Source of the DNA: Lophius americanus | Lineage: Eukaryota > Chordata > Actinopteri > Lophiiformes > Lophiidae | Reading direction: 5' to 3' | DNA length: 64,000 bases | Assembly (NCBI GenBank): GCA_037951165.1 | Contig: JBBDHG010000057.1 | Span: 10,008,001 to 10,072,000 of the forward strand | Part shown: positions 13,643 through 26,600 of the stretch, in pieces | How positions within the stretch are numbered: the first letter of the stretch is position 1 | Layout of the letters: every line of letters begins with the position of its first letter | Program-made: the position numbers and the translations under genes | The notes under the pieces: generated by a model | Database searches by the model: none | Told to the model about the DNA's origin: nothing | Seen by the model: only the letters and a program-made list of their open reading frames with translations

Positions 13643-14899
13643 TTTACATCTCTCCCATTGTTATGACTGTGTTTGTCATCAGCGGGTCCTTGAATATCTC
13701 CCTTTGACCCTCAGTATGTTAGATTGCGAGCAAACTATTAATATAAACATGGATGGGCAGATATATGGTGGAGCTGTGTTATCACAGAAAACAGGATAGG
13801 AAATGGAAGGGCCGTCTGTGCAGTACATGAATCCATGAATTTAAGTACAAATCAAGAAATGCGAACCCTTTTTCCATCATGGCATCTTAATATAAATTCG
13901 CTAAACTAAATATTAGTATTACTGTCCAGTATCCTGCTTCCGTAAGACCAGTCTGAATTATAACATTTTTACAATGTAAGTTTAACCAAAACAATTTAAT
14001 TCTCTCTCACATAACTGCAGGATGAATTGTTGTTGTGTCCACTTGCGGCCCCCCTCCATCATTCCCCTCAGAGCATCTTGTGCTTCACTGTTTATCCTCT
14101 GGATACAAACAGTTACCTCACACTGCCTTTTCCCAAGCGTTCCCATTTAGATCGCCATGACAGCTTTCCACCTGAGCTATCTGGGTCATGGTTATCTTTA
14201 GTTGGTCCCTGTTTATTCTACTGGCTGTAATGATCGCATAAGGTGCCTCCTGCTATGGAGGAATCGGTTTATCCTGCTCACTGCTTGGGCACAAACAGGA
14301 AATACTGACTCAGAGATTCATATAAGGCTTTACAAACAAAGCCCATTTGGACACTGCACTATCATACATATGGTAATTTTCTTCCAATTAGATATTTTCA
14401 GTTGCGTAACTGCTAGAGGATACCAACAGTAACTGAATTATGATGATCATTATGAGTGGGATTTCCAGGTGAACCCATCTCCTAAGGCTAAGTGTATATT
14501 GCGATTTGCTTACCATGGAGGAAAACATTTCCTTTGCCGTTCTTCGCATTGCTTAAATGAGTGATTATTCATACAACGGCAATTATTGGGTACTTTTTTC
14601 CAATAATAGAACTAAAAGTGCATTTGAGAAACCACAGAGGGTGCACATTCTCTTTGAATGGAATATTTTCTCTCCACACCTATCCTTCCTATTCATTCAA
14701 ATGTGTTCAGTCACTGTCACCATGACAACTTACACCTACAACTTGGATCCATCCATTACTTTTGTTGTAAGGAAAACACTTCCTTTTCTACTGGACAGAT
14801 TCTTTCCAAATCCTCTTTTCACATGTCCAAATTTCAGACAAAATAGTTGCCATCAGGACGCTTGCAATTACCTTCATTCAGCAATTTTCTCATTATCGC
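13643..14899. other. intergenic, no recognisable feature
   Basis: Only short frames. The longest (116 codons, 14557-14907) has no domain, no codon signature and no splice context that I can see. Confidence 0.4.
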
Positions 14900-15440
14900 T
14901 TATCTGATGTAGGGGCGCAGTTGCAGTAGGCTAAAAGGGGTTTTCCAGACAGCCTCTCCCCAGCAACACTCTCAAACTCATACTTGCAGACCCCAGGGTG
15001 GTCCCAGGCCAGATGAGATGGTCCATCAAGTGAGTTCTGAGTCTACCCCGGGATCTCCTTCCAGTTGGACATGCCCGGAAAACCTCCAAGGGGAGGCGTA
15101 CTGGAGGTATGCTGATCCTAATCAGATGCTCTAACCATCTCAACTGTGTCCTTTCAACACTGAGGAGCAGCCGCTCCACTTCTAGCCCCCTCTAACTTAA
15201 CTTATCTCTGAGGATGAACCCATCCTCCCCATGAAGAAAGCTCCTTTCAGCTACTTGTATCCTTGACCTCATGGTTTCTACCCAAAGATCATGACCACAG
15301 ATGAAGGTTGAAACGCAGATATAGTGGTGAATTCAGGGCTTTGCTTTATGGCCCAGCGTTTCGATGCACCGAACTGCCTCTCCATTTCATGGTCCATTTT
15401 CCCGTTACTTTAGATCAAGTCAACCAGATATTCACACCCT
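14900..15440 (-). mobile_element. Rex3-like (RTE clade) LINE, 3' truncated copy A
   Basis: Minus-strand frame 15179-14931 reads ERLLLSVERTQLRWLEHLIR and LPLEVFRACPTGRRSRG, the conserved C-terminal tail of teleost Rex3-type reverse transcriptase. Further 5' residues continue to about 15440 in broken frames. Its 3' end at about 14900 keeps the TTATCGCTTATC-like terminus. Dead, 5' truncated. Confidence 0.85.
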
Positions 15441-17859
15441 ATCCCCTGACGCAACATGTCTCCCCAAACCCAAAGCGGACATGCTCATGGGAATTTGCTT
15501 TTTACTGCGGTAAAGGACATTTTGAGCCTAGCCATGTTTGCTCTTTTTCAACGGCAAATTAATTTTACCCCATCTCTGTTTAATAACCCCAAATTGATTA
15601 TTAAACATGATTTGTCATCTAGAAGTCAGGTTAATCATCGTATTTTACACGGACTGCGGGGATGGTTGTTAGGATTGGGTGCAAAGGAGTAAAGGTAATT
15701 TAAATAAAGTAAAAAATATTTTTCAAATACTTTCATAACACTGTTTGCCATGTAGATAATAATTTCTAATTTGATTAATGCTATAAGTAGGCAACACATG
15801 CATGCATTAGGTTATAAAAAAAATCTTGGTTGGTACTCATGAAAGATGTCAGTATTTGACAAAAGTCTCGAGGCAAGATAAAAACAGAGAATGTAAAATA
15901 CACAGAAGCAGTTATGAAAGAAGGAGGAAGACTGTAAAATGCAAGGGCTCAGGTATGGGAGCTGACCCGCAGGATCTGGAGGAATAAAAACATGAATGTG
16001 AGCGTGCGGATGTCGGTGAGAGAAAGAGGAAAAGAAAGGCGAAAGTAAAGCTGCGACTCCGTGCTGGAGAAGAGGCAAAGAGGGAGGAGCATGTAAGGAA
16101 TACATTTTAAGAGGAGACTATGATAAAGAGACACTAAGGGAAAGGAAAAAAAAAAAAAGTAGGAGAGCTGGAACACACTTGCTGTATTTATAGGTCCCAG
16201 ATGTCCAGAGGTAATTGTACCGAGAGATTGCTCTGCAGACATCTGGCTGCCGAAATTTCAGTATCCATTGACACAGACACTCTCAAACAAATCCATCTGA
16301 AGTCTACCTATAATTCCATTGGATGCATTGCTCAAAAGCGCTAACCTGGGTTAAATTTAAATGACTTCAGGCTTCCCATCTAATGGAATTAATCAAATTA
16401 ACGGGAATCATTTGGAGAGGATGCCAGGATTGCACTTATATGTATCTTTAATTTGAGAGGTTTGGAGACATTCCTTCATTTATATGAAGCTTTGAGACTA
16501 ATTTTGTCTTTAAGTAGAAGTTTTCAGCACAGAACTATATTATACTGAAGAAAAGCAAAGGAATGGGAATAATACCTGATGTGCACGGTTACTTTTAGTT
16601 TCGTTATATTGTTTGGTTGTCCATCAGAAGGGTTAGGATTTAGCTCTGGGAATTGAAAAGTTTCACTCCTTCCTACTGGCGTCACTTTTGCCTCACGGCT
16701 CAGGCAGAGTGTGATTCCATTCAACACATTTGATGCTGCTTCCATGTTTTCAGCTCTTACTCTCTTGAAAATGTTCCTGCAGTCCACACTGTAAAGCCAG
16801 ATTACAGCCATTCCAATCTGCCCTCTTTCAAGTTTGCACGTTAATGGTTGCCTTCAGGAAGTCTTGTTGAAATCCAACTGGCAAATTCCCATGAAAATGT
16901 GTGAAACATATGCTTATGGTTGAGTTTTTGTTGTTTGTTTGTATTTAGAGCGACACAACTGCTACAGATTATTCAATCATCTCCTGGAATATAGCAGAAG
17001 TATTATTTCAGGGGTCTTACTGACACAGTCTAATCTACACTCTCACTTCAATTAACTATTCATAAGTGATGAGACCCATTAGCCAGACCTGTTATTCCTG
17101 CTAGAATTTTAATTAAGGGCAGACCAATTGCCAATATGATTTCTAGCAGAGCGTGTCACACTGTCAGTGCAGGAGGATCCTCAAACATGTCTTACATCAT
17201 GGAAGTTTTGGCGTGCACAACTTTGGAGCAGATAGATGTCACACAATCCAGATATACTTTGCCAAAAGTCTTTGGCAGATAAGTAGAGTTGGACTTGCAG
17301 GCTGTTTTTAGAACCAATGCCTTCAAGGCAGTAGGTAAAAAGTTGCACTAGCTAGAGGCTGCCCCTCATACAAGCTGTCTGCTCGGTTGTATATTTGCCA
17401 TATCAGGCCTCCCAGGAAGCCAAGTCAGAGTAGATGGCTGCCAGACGATGGGATGGCAGTCGCCTGAAGGAAGTAAACCATACAGGGGTAGTCTGCAAGG
17501 TAGTTTGATTTGAATTCAGCCTTACAGGCAGTCAGGAAATCCAGATTGCCATTAGAGTGCCATATGTCTGACAAAAAGCCCGAAAAGTACGATAGGGACA
17601 TGTTATTGAGTTATCTCATATTTCCTGGCTTTCCTTCTCCGTTAGGTGTACTCTGCTCCACTCTAACTTCCTATGATTATCTACTTATCTCTTGTCTACT
17701 GTCTATATAGATTTGCACTCTATGCTCTGTTTGCACATGGCCACTTATCCTGACTCATAGGAAAATCCAGGAGTATCTCTTATGTCTAATGCCGATGCTT
17801 TTGCAAATGTACGTTTGACATCTCTACTCATAGACACTGTAATAAGAATTATATTAAAC
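15441..17859. other. intergenic; possible conserved non-coding blocks
   Basis: No gene is seen. Sub-blocks 16230-16510 and 17040-17170 carry several TAATTA/AATTAA-type and other compact motifs with balanced composition, suggestive but not proof of enhancer-like conserved sequence. A purine-rich strand runs through 15900-16160. Confidence 0.3.
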
Positions 17860-18480
17860 TGCATTTATATAGAACTTCTCAAACAAAGTTCTTAGAGGAC
17901 AAAATACATTAAAATGACAAACTGTGATAAAATTAGTAAATCTATGTGTGCATTTATTAAAAAAAAAACAATTTAAAATAATAAAAATATAAAAGGGATA
18001 AAATGCAAACCAAAACCCCTGAAGAACAGCACTTGCATTTATAAAAAGGTATTTAAAATATATCATTCCAGACTGCAGGGGCTCAGTCTGAGCAGAACAG
18101 GACTTGTCATCCTTGAACCATAAACTGGATTGGGAGACAGCAAAGACAGCCTGATAAATACCCCGGAATTAATGATACAATCTTAAAATGATAGTCATAA
18201 TAATAATAAAATCATAGTAACAGGAGGCCAATGAAGGGAGGGTAAAAGAGGAGTAATATGCTTCCTCTTTTTGGTTCTGGAGAGAGGAGGAAGAAGCATG
18301 TATGACCATCTGAAAATGACTTCAGGATGAAACATGTGAACATGTATGTTCAGTGTGGGGTAGTTGTCAACGAAAACACTGAGATTTTTATGGTTCTGGG
18401 TAATATTTCTGGACAGAGAGCCCTTTTGATTTGCGAGGTGGCCATTAACAGTGCCTGGTTTCAATAATGATTAGCTCAGT
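17860..18480. repeat. teleost interspersed repeat (family uncertain)
   Basis: I recognise, in order, GCATTTATATAGAACTTCTC, a GCATTTATAAAAAGGT block, CCAATGAAGGGAGGG, GAGTAATATGCTTCCTC and TTTTTGGTTCTGG. These recur in this order in a long, common fish repeat. The copy is strongly diverged. Whether it is an untranslated LINE end or another class I cannot say. Confidence 0.5.
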
Positions 18481-18789
18481 CTTAAAGATTGATATATATG
18501 ACACATACAGCAATGCTTAAATTTTTCTTCTGATTAAAAGCTGCCAAAGCCATGTACCAGGTGGTGAAAAGTACAATAAGGATATGCACTCCTAAGAATC
18601 CAATAAAGTCAAAATGAGAAGCAAGTAATGTCAAGATGTTATACAGCTAAATCTAGCAAATTTTTGTTAACAGTTGCAACCTTCAGCTGCTGGCCAAAAC
18701 ACAGCAGGCACAACAACAGTTAAATCATGTAGTGCTTCATTCTAGGACACTGAATTTTAGTGTTATTACCATGTGCCTAATAAAGATGA

Positions 18790-18960
18790 AATATGAGTCC
18801 TCGGCAGCAGGACAGAGGTAACGTGGTTAACTCTGTACACTCTCAGCTAATAGATTTGAATCCAGGCTTTCTACCTCTGTCCAGAATGTACTCACCCAAT
18901 GTTTGCTGGAATAGGTTCCAGCCACCTCTCGACCTTGCAAAGGACATATGATTAAAAATG
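18790..18960 (+). repeat. fish GGATAGGCTCCAGC repeat (copy 2)
   Basis: Contains GGAATAGGTTCCAGCC preceded by GATTTGAATCCAGGC, the two landmarks of this repeat in their usual order. Diverged. Confidence 0.55.
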
Positions 18961-18964
18961 AACA

Positions 18965-21505
18965 GAGGGGTTATCTTAAGTAATTCGACCCCATTGTCAT
19001 CAACACATTCACCATCAGCCGAGACACTAATGGTGAATATGAGATGAAAAGAACAAATGATGATGTGGTTGCAGACTTTGATTGCGTGACCAGGAAACTG
19101 GACCTGAAAAGTTGATGGGAGATGGATTGAAGGAGGGTCTCAATCATTTTAATAGTAAGACTGAAATTACAGAAGCATAATAATATGTGATATTGAATGT
19201 CCAATAATATATTTGACATACTGGACAGCTGGGATATAATCAGCCTTAAGTTCCTGTGTGTTAAACAATATGTAATGGTTAGAAAGTTGAAATTCAAATT
19301 TAAGGTTATGCTATAAACAAGCTAGGGCTACTGCAGGCATACAATTTTTTTTATTTAATATAATTCCAATGAACTACATTCAAATAAACGGAAGAAAACT
19401 AATTTTTGTTAAATTATATCGAAAGGGCAGTATAATAATCTTGAAATGAAAGTAAGAAGTCTTTCTTTTTTTACCGAGACTAAACCTGACCTTATTTTCA
19501 GGGGACGAAAATAATTTCCATAATGAAAGTCTGAAAAAAAAATAAAAAAATTCAAAAGGTGCTGAAGATAATTATGGTCAATCCTTTCTTTATTTAAATC
19601 ACACTTGAAAGTTAGAATTCTTTTTTTTAGAATTCTAGAATTCTTCTTCATAATTCCGAAATCCCTCTACAAATATACCAATTCATTATTTTATTTTTTT
19701 GCATGGTTGCATGCATTGTGTAGATTCCTGCAAAAATGATGCAGAACAGTATATTTCTAATCAAACTTTGAGAACCATTACTATAACAACTAAGAAAACA
19801 GCTGCCATATAGAAACCATTCTTATTTTTTCCAAAAAGAAAAACAAGAGTGGCCCGCAAACCAAAAAGGGCAGATGAGCTGAATTTGTACTGAATACTCC
19901 TCATGTCAGTATAATATTCAACATGTCCACATTTCAAACTGCATATTTAATTGAATATAATGCTATTCTGTTATATTGATCTGTGTGCTCTTTGGTGCTG
20001 TAACACTGCAATTTCCTCGTTGTGGGACTAATAAAGGTTTATCTTATCTTGTCTTATGTTGTCATTAGTAATTGGTATTCATATTTTCAGACAAGACTAT
20101 ATAAACATAATAACAAAATGTATTCATAGAAATGTTTTATTGCTATATTAAAACCAATCGTCACATATGTGGCACAATAAAGAGGGAGCTTCTTCACAAT
20201 TAAGATAATTTTTGAGAACCATATTTTTATTGAGTACTATTTCAACCTGCCACCCTTTGAAAGAGGGGAGATCACTGAGACAGCTTCCAGGTCCTCAGGC
20301 CTGAGAGCTTGAGGAGACATCAGCGCAATGTGAGCAAAGTACCTTCCTTCCAGCACTGCGAAAGTAATCTTTCTTTCTCTAAATGCTTGTCAAAGACTAT
20401 TTAGATTACACTTCTCTAACTTTTAAAAACATCAGAGAAGCCTTTCAGAGAAGGGATGTGAAATATTTAATAATTGTTTAATATTTATTCAAAAAAAGCA
20501 ACTGTTAAGTGTGGAAATTGTTAATAAAAATGTATATTAAATGTATATTTTCCAATATTATATGTTTATTAATCAATGATCTTTGAGTAGAGTTCTTACC
20601 ATCACATGGTGCTGAGTTCCCCATCCGCCCTTTGGATAAACAATGGACAAATTCTACCAAGATCAAGATCAAGACCTTTTCAGATATTAATGATGTTAGT
20701 TGTAAAACATTTTGTGGTACAGAATGAACAAACCAACAAAAATCACCAATTTTGAAGATAAGCAACTAAGCATGTCCCATCTAGAAATGTTTTATTTAAG
20801 TTAAAAATAAATAATGCTATAGCAATGACATTACTCAGTTCAATCTGAGAGAATTCTGCACACTGGTTAACTTTATTTGGTACTTCAGAAGAAATATTTC
20901 AGCAGCATTTGTTAAAATGCTGCGTTTATACCCAGAAGACACATGGATATGTCACAATTAACCAGCCACAATGTCAAACAATGCCAGAGTGGTTCGAACA
21001 GCAAATAAAGCTTGAAAATACATAGCCGATATTTGAAGAGGTTAAATTGTCTATCAAAAAATACATAAAGAAACCTTGAAAATCTGATTTGCATAAAATA
21101 ATGCCTCTTAGAGTGTGACCTCACTCTCTGTCACGGGATTTGTCTAAACATCATGAATAAATGCAGCAATAACTCTTACCCTGGGGACTGCTTTTCCACA
21201 TCCTGTTCATGGTGAGTAGAACATTGGGGCACATAGTCTGGAAAGTTTTAGATTTTTAGATATGTTAAACAAATGTTGGTATCAGTGCAATCACAGGTTT
21301 TACACGTTTTGATAATGATATGATCTTAGTATGTAATTATGAGGTAAAACTTAACATTTTAGTTATGATTAAAGAGGAAAAACACTGAAGCAAAAACAAA
21401 ATTGTTACCCGAATCATTGACCCACCGAGGGCTTGATTCTAAGTTACAGAAATAAATTGAAATCACAGGTTGATCCACTTGCATGAGTTTTCACAACAAA
21501 AATTT
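18965..21505. other. intergenic, with one LINE-type tail at 19985-20060
   Basis: Apart from the tail listed separately, only AT-rich sequence with short frames. The A-rich strand near 19520-19560 and AGAATTC repeats near 19615-19645 are simple sequence. Confidence 0.4.
19985..20060 (+). mobile_element. LINE 3' terminus with (TTATC) tail
   Basis: AATTTCCTCGTTGTGGGACT followed by AATAAAGG and TTATCTTATCTTGTCTTATG has the form of a Rex1/L2-type LINE 3' end (AATTTCC...GGGA..AATAAAG then a short tandem tail). Little or no coding part remains upstream. Confidence 0.5.
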
Positions 21506-21509
21506 TTCT

Positions 21510-21960
21510 CAGTAGTGTGTTTGACCCCCACATGCCAAAAGCGGATGGGTCAGAACTGGGTCAGATCCGGGATCCTTGTGCTCTTTGCCCCTCTCTGCAG
21601 AACTTGTGGACCAGTCAATGGTATCAAGGCCTTCATCATCTAGGACGTGCAACATATTCTGACCACATATGGCTGGCACCGTACTGCACCAGGAGGAACA
21701 AAGGACTAACTGCACCAGCAACACGCCTGAAAGGGGGCTCTCAAAATGTCATCCTGGTAACTAAAAGCAGTCAGGGTATTGTGTGCTAAGAGGGGGGATG
21801 TCTGTATAACCGTCCAAGGATACGCAATCCCCAGATCACCGAACCGGTCCTGTTGGATGACATTACAGCCAGCATGATGTTCAACACGGCGTCTCACAAC
21901 TCTTTCACATCAATCACCCAAAACACACTGTGCACCTGCTCTCATCTGCATGGTTGTCCT
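21510..21960 (-). mobile_element. Tc1-like transposase relic
   Basis: Minus-strand pieces RRRVEHHAGCNVIQQDRFGD, NTLTAFSYQDDILRAPF and CGQNMLHVLDDEGLDTIDW match, in this order, the central and C-terminal catalytic core of Tc1/mariner DDE transposases (cut-and-paste at TA). The pieces lie in different frames. The usual GGGSVMVWGGI stretch is damaged and the QDNARPH region has decayed, so it cannot be active. I see no intact terminal inverted repeats around it. Confidence 0.8.
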
Positions 21961-21964
21961 TCTT

Positions 21965-22589
21965 TAATGGCTTTGTCGCAATATTAATAGTCTAAAAAAT
22001 AATATTTCAAGTTTCCCATAATCTTGCTCATCTTAAAGGTTCACCATGGCTCATATTAAATCAGAATTTTGACCCTTTAATAAGGCACAGTTAAGTACGG
22101 TAAAGAGGAGAAGTTTCGCAATGAGTAGGAAATATCTTTGGACGTAAAAAACACATTGATATCACATCTGTCGTGCCAATTCTGCGTAGCTCTGTACACC
22201 GGTTGGTTCTGTGAAAAGAGGCATTTACTGCATGCTCCCATGGTTATGTCTTGAATTCGTCCACACCTTAGTAACGCCATGGGAACTATATTTATGACTG
22301 TACACAATGCAAAATACCATTTAGTGCATGGACTGCAAGGAAGCAAGTACAAAAAGGGGTGCAAGGAGGAAATAAAACAGTTTTCTTCAGAAAGATTACC
22401 TTGTCATCATGGAATAGGTTCCTGGGGCTATGAACACCCTCCAAAAGTTCTTTCAGCCTCAAAGCCTCAGGATATATAGTTTTGAATTTAAAACATTAGA
22501 GCCTCCTGTGAGACCTCTTTTCACCTTGGCAGGTTTATTCATCAAAATAGCAGTGTCCATCCCACTAAAATAAAAAAAATAAAAGCCAG
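21965..22589. other. intergenic, no recognisable feature
   Basis: Short frames only; no family recognised. Confidence 0.35.
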
Positions 22590-22905
22590 AAAAAATCTTG
22601 TTCGATGAACTTAAAACAAATATCTAAAGGCTTTTCCTACAGTATTAAGCAATTATATTGATCTGACCTACTTTACTTGGGTTTGGTCAATAAATGTATC
22701 AAGGCTGACTTTAGTCATCGGTTCAACTTTATTTAATAGGGTTGGTCCGGCAATTTTTTTCAGTAGTTAAATCACACTACTGAATTGAGTTTGTCTTACA
22801 TAAATAAATTAATCAGCCCCTCTATGATGAAATACACCTATTTAATTATGAGATAATTTATCCAGAGAATACATGTTGATTGAAAACAAAATTAACAGTG
22901 AGAGA
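22590..22905. repeat. MITE-like repeat, copy 1 (pair with 26255-26600)
   Basis: Shares with 26255-26600 the ordered pattern ...TTGG(G/A)T..GGTCAAT, AAGGCTGA, GGTTGGTCC, TTTTTCAGTA, then a TTTAATTATGAGATAATTTA-like block. It is AT-rich with no coding potential and strongly diverged, which suggests an old non-autonomous DNA element. Confidence 0.5.
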
Positions 22906-23029
22906 AATTTAAGTTTTGACAGAGCCTGCGTCTAACAAATTTCAAGTTGGATTGTTTCCTTTAAAAGATAAGTTGTTGAATTTCATTTTAATAATTTTAT
23001 TGTTCATCCATCATTTCTATTCTGCTTAC

Positions 23030-23215
23030 CTGAAGTTGGGTCGCAGTGGCAGCTGGCTAAGAAGGACATTCCAGAAGTTCCTTTCCCCAGCAACACTTTC
23101 CGGTTCATCCTGGGGGATCCTGATGCGGCCAGATGATATATATAGTCTTTCCATCGAGTTCTCGGTTTACCCAGGGGTCCCCTTCAAGCTTGGCATACCT
23201 GTAAAACATCCAAAT
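23030..23215 (-). mobile_element. Rex3-like LINE, 3' truncated copy B
   Basis: Carries GGGTCGCAGTGGCAGCTGGC, CTTTCCCCAGCAACACTTTC and a CATCCTGGGGGATCC block, collinear with the 3' part of the Rex3-like copy at 14900. Very short and degenerate; same orientation as the other two copies. Confidence 0.7.
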
Positions 23216-24685
23216 GTTATGGTGCAAATACGAAATTATTAAAGTAAATTGATTGATTGATAGATCATTAGGGCTGGTCCTTTTAGCTGCACCCTCGACC
23301 TCATTATTACTACCCTTCCATTGCATACTCACCAACTTCCTTGTTTCATCAGCCTTTTTAACCTTATCAGTCTCAGCAGAGTCTTCTTCCACCACCAACA
23401 AGACCAATGTTTGGACTCCATGGGGAGATTTATTGTGCTGCTCCTGAGGGCAGATGCCTTTCCAACCTTTTCCCCCGAAGAGTTAGATCACCAAAGACTT
23501 TCTGGAAAACTCATTATCATATATTGGGGTGACTGTAGCTCAGGAGGAAGAATAGTCCTCCCTAATTGGAATATTGAAGTACTCTTTTTGCATCGGTACA
23601 CTTGTGGTTCTAAGGTTTGTTCTACTGTCATGTCCTTTCAGCAAGTTCCAATTTTTTTATGCTTCAACGCAGAAAAGAAGAAAATATGCACACACGAAAA
23701 AACAATGTAGTTTTAAGATCCCTGCAGGAAGAGTCGTTGACACTGGTGTAGCAGGACAGCTTGTCCCTGAGGAAAGTATAGTCCTGCCCTGGAAAGTCAT
23801 ATGAAAGAACTTTAGACACGAACAAGCACAATGCAGCAAGAAAGAGGATTTAAAAATGAATTACCTCCCATCTTATGTATTTATTTTAAGCCTGAAATGA
23901 TATCAGCTATTTTGTAAGGATAGAATCCTTGTCTAGGTCGATTCCAGCTGGGGAAAGATGGAGAGTGAGGCTCAATTAACTATAAATATTTAAATTAGGA
24001 GTAATTTTTGAACGAGAAATAATGACACAGCATGTGAATTCAAAGGATTATTGGAGTTTTTAAATGCTTTTGCTGCTGATTAGAGCCCTCATTTCAGAAT
24101 ATATTAAAAAAGAAACACACCAAAGTGAGTCAACAGGGAGTCAAACAATTTCCAGAACAGCGCTAGCTATTTACTTTCATGTCTGACATTAATAATTCAG
24201 GTTTTTGGAACTTGGCAGACACTCTAAGCCAAGCTAAGCATTAATGGAACACCTCCACCTAGGGCGTAGAGAGATAACCAAGGAGGATGCCATCCTGAAA
24301 TATTTTATGTGTTCCTCTTTTGTCCCCTGTGCCAAAGTTACAGGTTATGGGTATAGGACAAAAGGGGTTTTGGGAGGAATTCCCGGGAAGTCGTGACAAA
24401 ACTTGAACAAACAGTGGAGGAAGAAAAATGCTTCCATATACCTCTATAACCTGCTGTTCAGCCGAAAGGAATACATCTCAAAATGGATTATACAATGTGG
24501 ACCTGGGAGCGTTTAAAGTTTGAGTGGAAAACAAAATTATCCACTCTTTGATCTGAAGCACATTAAGGATGTACCACCCAAAATTTATTTTCATATTACA
24601 GTCAGTTGCTGCCCGCTTGCATGATCAAGCAGCCACATCAAAGGAAAACACAGAAGCCTACAGACATCTCCTTTTTTCTAGCAGT
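23216..24685. other. intergenic, no recognisable feature
   Basis: The longest open frame (129 codons at 23321-23710) has no domain or known similarity and partly overlaps transposon debris. 24000-24660 has balanced composition but no named element. Confidence 0.35.
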
Positions 24686-24687
24686 GA

Positions 24688-25125
24688 CCAGCTAGTAGCA
24701 GTTAGCAACTAGAAGCAATTTGCAGCTAGTTGCAGTTTGCCAATAGTGTCAGTTGGCAGCTAGCAACAGTTTGTAACCATTTTCAATTTGCAAGTAGTAG
24801 TAGTATGCAATTAGAAGTACTGTACAACCAGTGTTAGTTAGCAGCTAGTATCAGATAACACTATTCTGTAGCTTGTACCAAGATACAACTAATAGCAGTT
24901 TGCAGCTAGTAGCAGTTAGCAATCAGTAGCTATCTGTAGCTAGTTCCAATTTGTAACTATTAGTAGTTTTAACTAGTTGTAGTTAGTGGCAGTTGGCAGC
25001 TATTGGTTAATTAGTGCCAGTAGCGATATTAAGCTATTAGCACTTTAAAGCTAGTAGCTGTTAGCAGCTAGTAGCAATTAGCAGTTAATGGCAGTTAGCA
25101 GATAGTGGCAGATAGTAGCTTGTAG
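24688..25125. repeat. degenerate 17-bp minisatellite, about 26 units
   Basis: Successive 17-base blocks can be read off from 24688: GCAACTAGAAGCAATTT, GCAGCTAGTTGCAGTTT, GCCAATAGTGTCAGTTG, GCAGCTAGCAACAGTTT, GTAACCATTTTCAATTT and so on. The centre has a few indels, and the last units (around 25055-25125) are again in register. Consensus near GCAGCTAGTAGCAGTTA. Because 17 is not a multiple of three, no frame stays open. Confidence 0.9.
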
Positions 25126-25129
25126 AAGT

Positions 25130-26250
25130 TTTCATCTAAAGGGAATGCAGGGGACTACTAAAATCCATTTTTTGTTATTCGTAATGTTATCCTCTGGATA
25201 TCTAACATTTGATATCATTCTTATATTCACCCACGACGTTGGATAAACAACCCTTAATAAGACATGGCCGGCAATATGAAGTTAGCTGTGACAAAATAGC
25301 TGAAAAGAAATATAAGAAGTCTGTTAAATGTTCTCATTCTTATATCTTTACTCTTAGCCATCTTCGTCTTCATCCCTCTCCTCTCTTTTTAAAAGTTGGG
25401 CAGAAAATAGATGCAACAGAAACAGTGATGTAACTCAGTTATCTTATAGCCAGTTGAAAGAAAATTGTCCAATTAACATCAAACCAGACTGGATCTGGAT
25501 GACCTTCTCTTTAGCACACTCTCTGCTGTCAAACATCCTGTTAGCGACCAGCCGTGATGTCCCATCGATATGGCTTGCTGTCTGAGGAAATACATGCACC
25601 ATTCTGACCACTCAGACCAGGGGTTGTGACAAGGTGTCTAGACAGCGTGACTTGGCTAGATGCTCAAGGGTCCTTTCGAGTATGGCTGGGGAAAATTCTG
25701 TCACCGATTCTCTATGTGTGTGCACATGTGTGTCCTTCACTTTAGCAACAGTGAGAGACAGTGACTTGAGGACCATTAGTGATATACCCCATGGCAGCCA
25801 TGTAACAACACAAGGTCATTATATTCAAAACTCCAACTTAATGATATCTCGGTGTACAGTAGATGGAGGGAGCGCTTCGGAATAGCAATGAGCTACTTTT
25901 GGTATGTTATTTCATGACTTCAGGAACATCCTCTCTCTCTCTCTCTATTTCTCTCTTGCGCGCGCCCTTGCCCGTCCTTTTTGAAGGAGCCCTGGAGTGC
26001 TCTGATAATAGTCAGTCCAGCCAACCTTTATGATTTGATGAAAACAGAAGATTGACAGAGGGCTCTCTGTTACAATCTCATACTGTGGGGCTATTTTTTT
26101 CTGGCTCCACTGTATAGCTGGTACATTTACCAGAATAATCTTTAATTGCAGCATAAGTTTTTGGACCAAGAATTATCCACCCCATATATTCAGAGTGAAG
26201 GAAGTGCTCTGCTGTAGACTGTGTAAGGTTTACTATCAAAACAATGTTGT
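25130..26250. other. intergenic with a short (CT)n tract
   Basis: No gene. A CT run lies at 25930-25947, followed by GCGCGCGC at 25959-25966. Confidence 0.4.
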
Positions 26251-26254
26251 ACAC

Positions 26255-26600
26255 TGAAACAAATCGTAACTCTGAATTGATTTAAAAAAATGATACAAGG
26301 TATATGAATACAAGACTTTCTTAGGTAATTGCGTTGAACTAACTTTATGTACTTTAGTTGGATCAATATAATTAATAAGGCTGAATTAACTTGGCTGCCT
26401 CAAATAAGTCAAACTTTCTATAGAAAGGTTGGTCCAATTCATTTTTCAGTAGAAAAATTACCCTACTTTTTTTAGGTTCATCCAACCAGAATAAATGAAG
26501 TTGCTCAGGACTGAAATAAATCCATTTAATCATGTGGAAATACTTTCCATGATTTAATTAGATTAATCCAAAGAACAATTTTTGAGTGCAAACAATGTGA
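26255..26600. repeat. MITE-like repeat, copy 2 (pair with 22590-22905)
   Basis: Longer and less decayed member of the pair; shows TAGTTGGATCAAT, AAGGCTGAATT, GGTTGGTCCAATTC and TTTTTCAGTAG in the same order. The outer ends are AT-rich and no clear inverted termini remain. Confidence 0.5.

Noticed and set aside
21510..21960. Domesticated (functional) Tc1 transposase
   Set aside because: Catalytic region is broken by frameshifts and lost motifs, so there is no intact frame to be under selection.
24688..25125. CRISPR-like array
   Set aside because: Units are contiguous 17-mers without unique spacers, in a vertebrate genome; it is a minisatellite.
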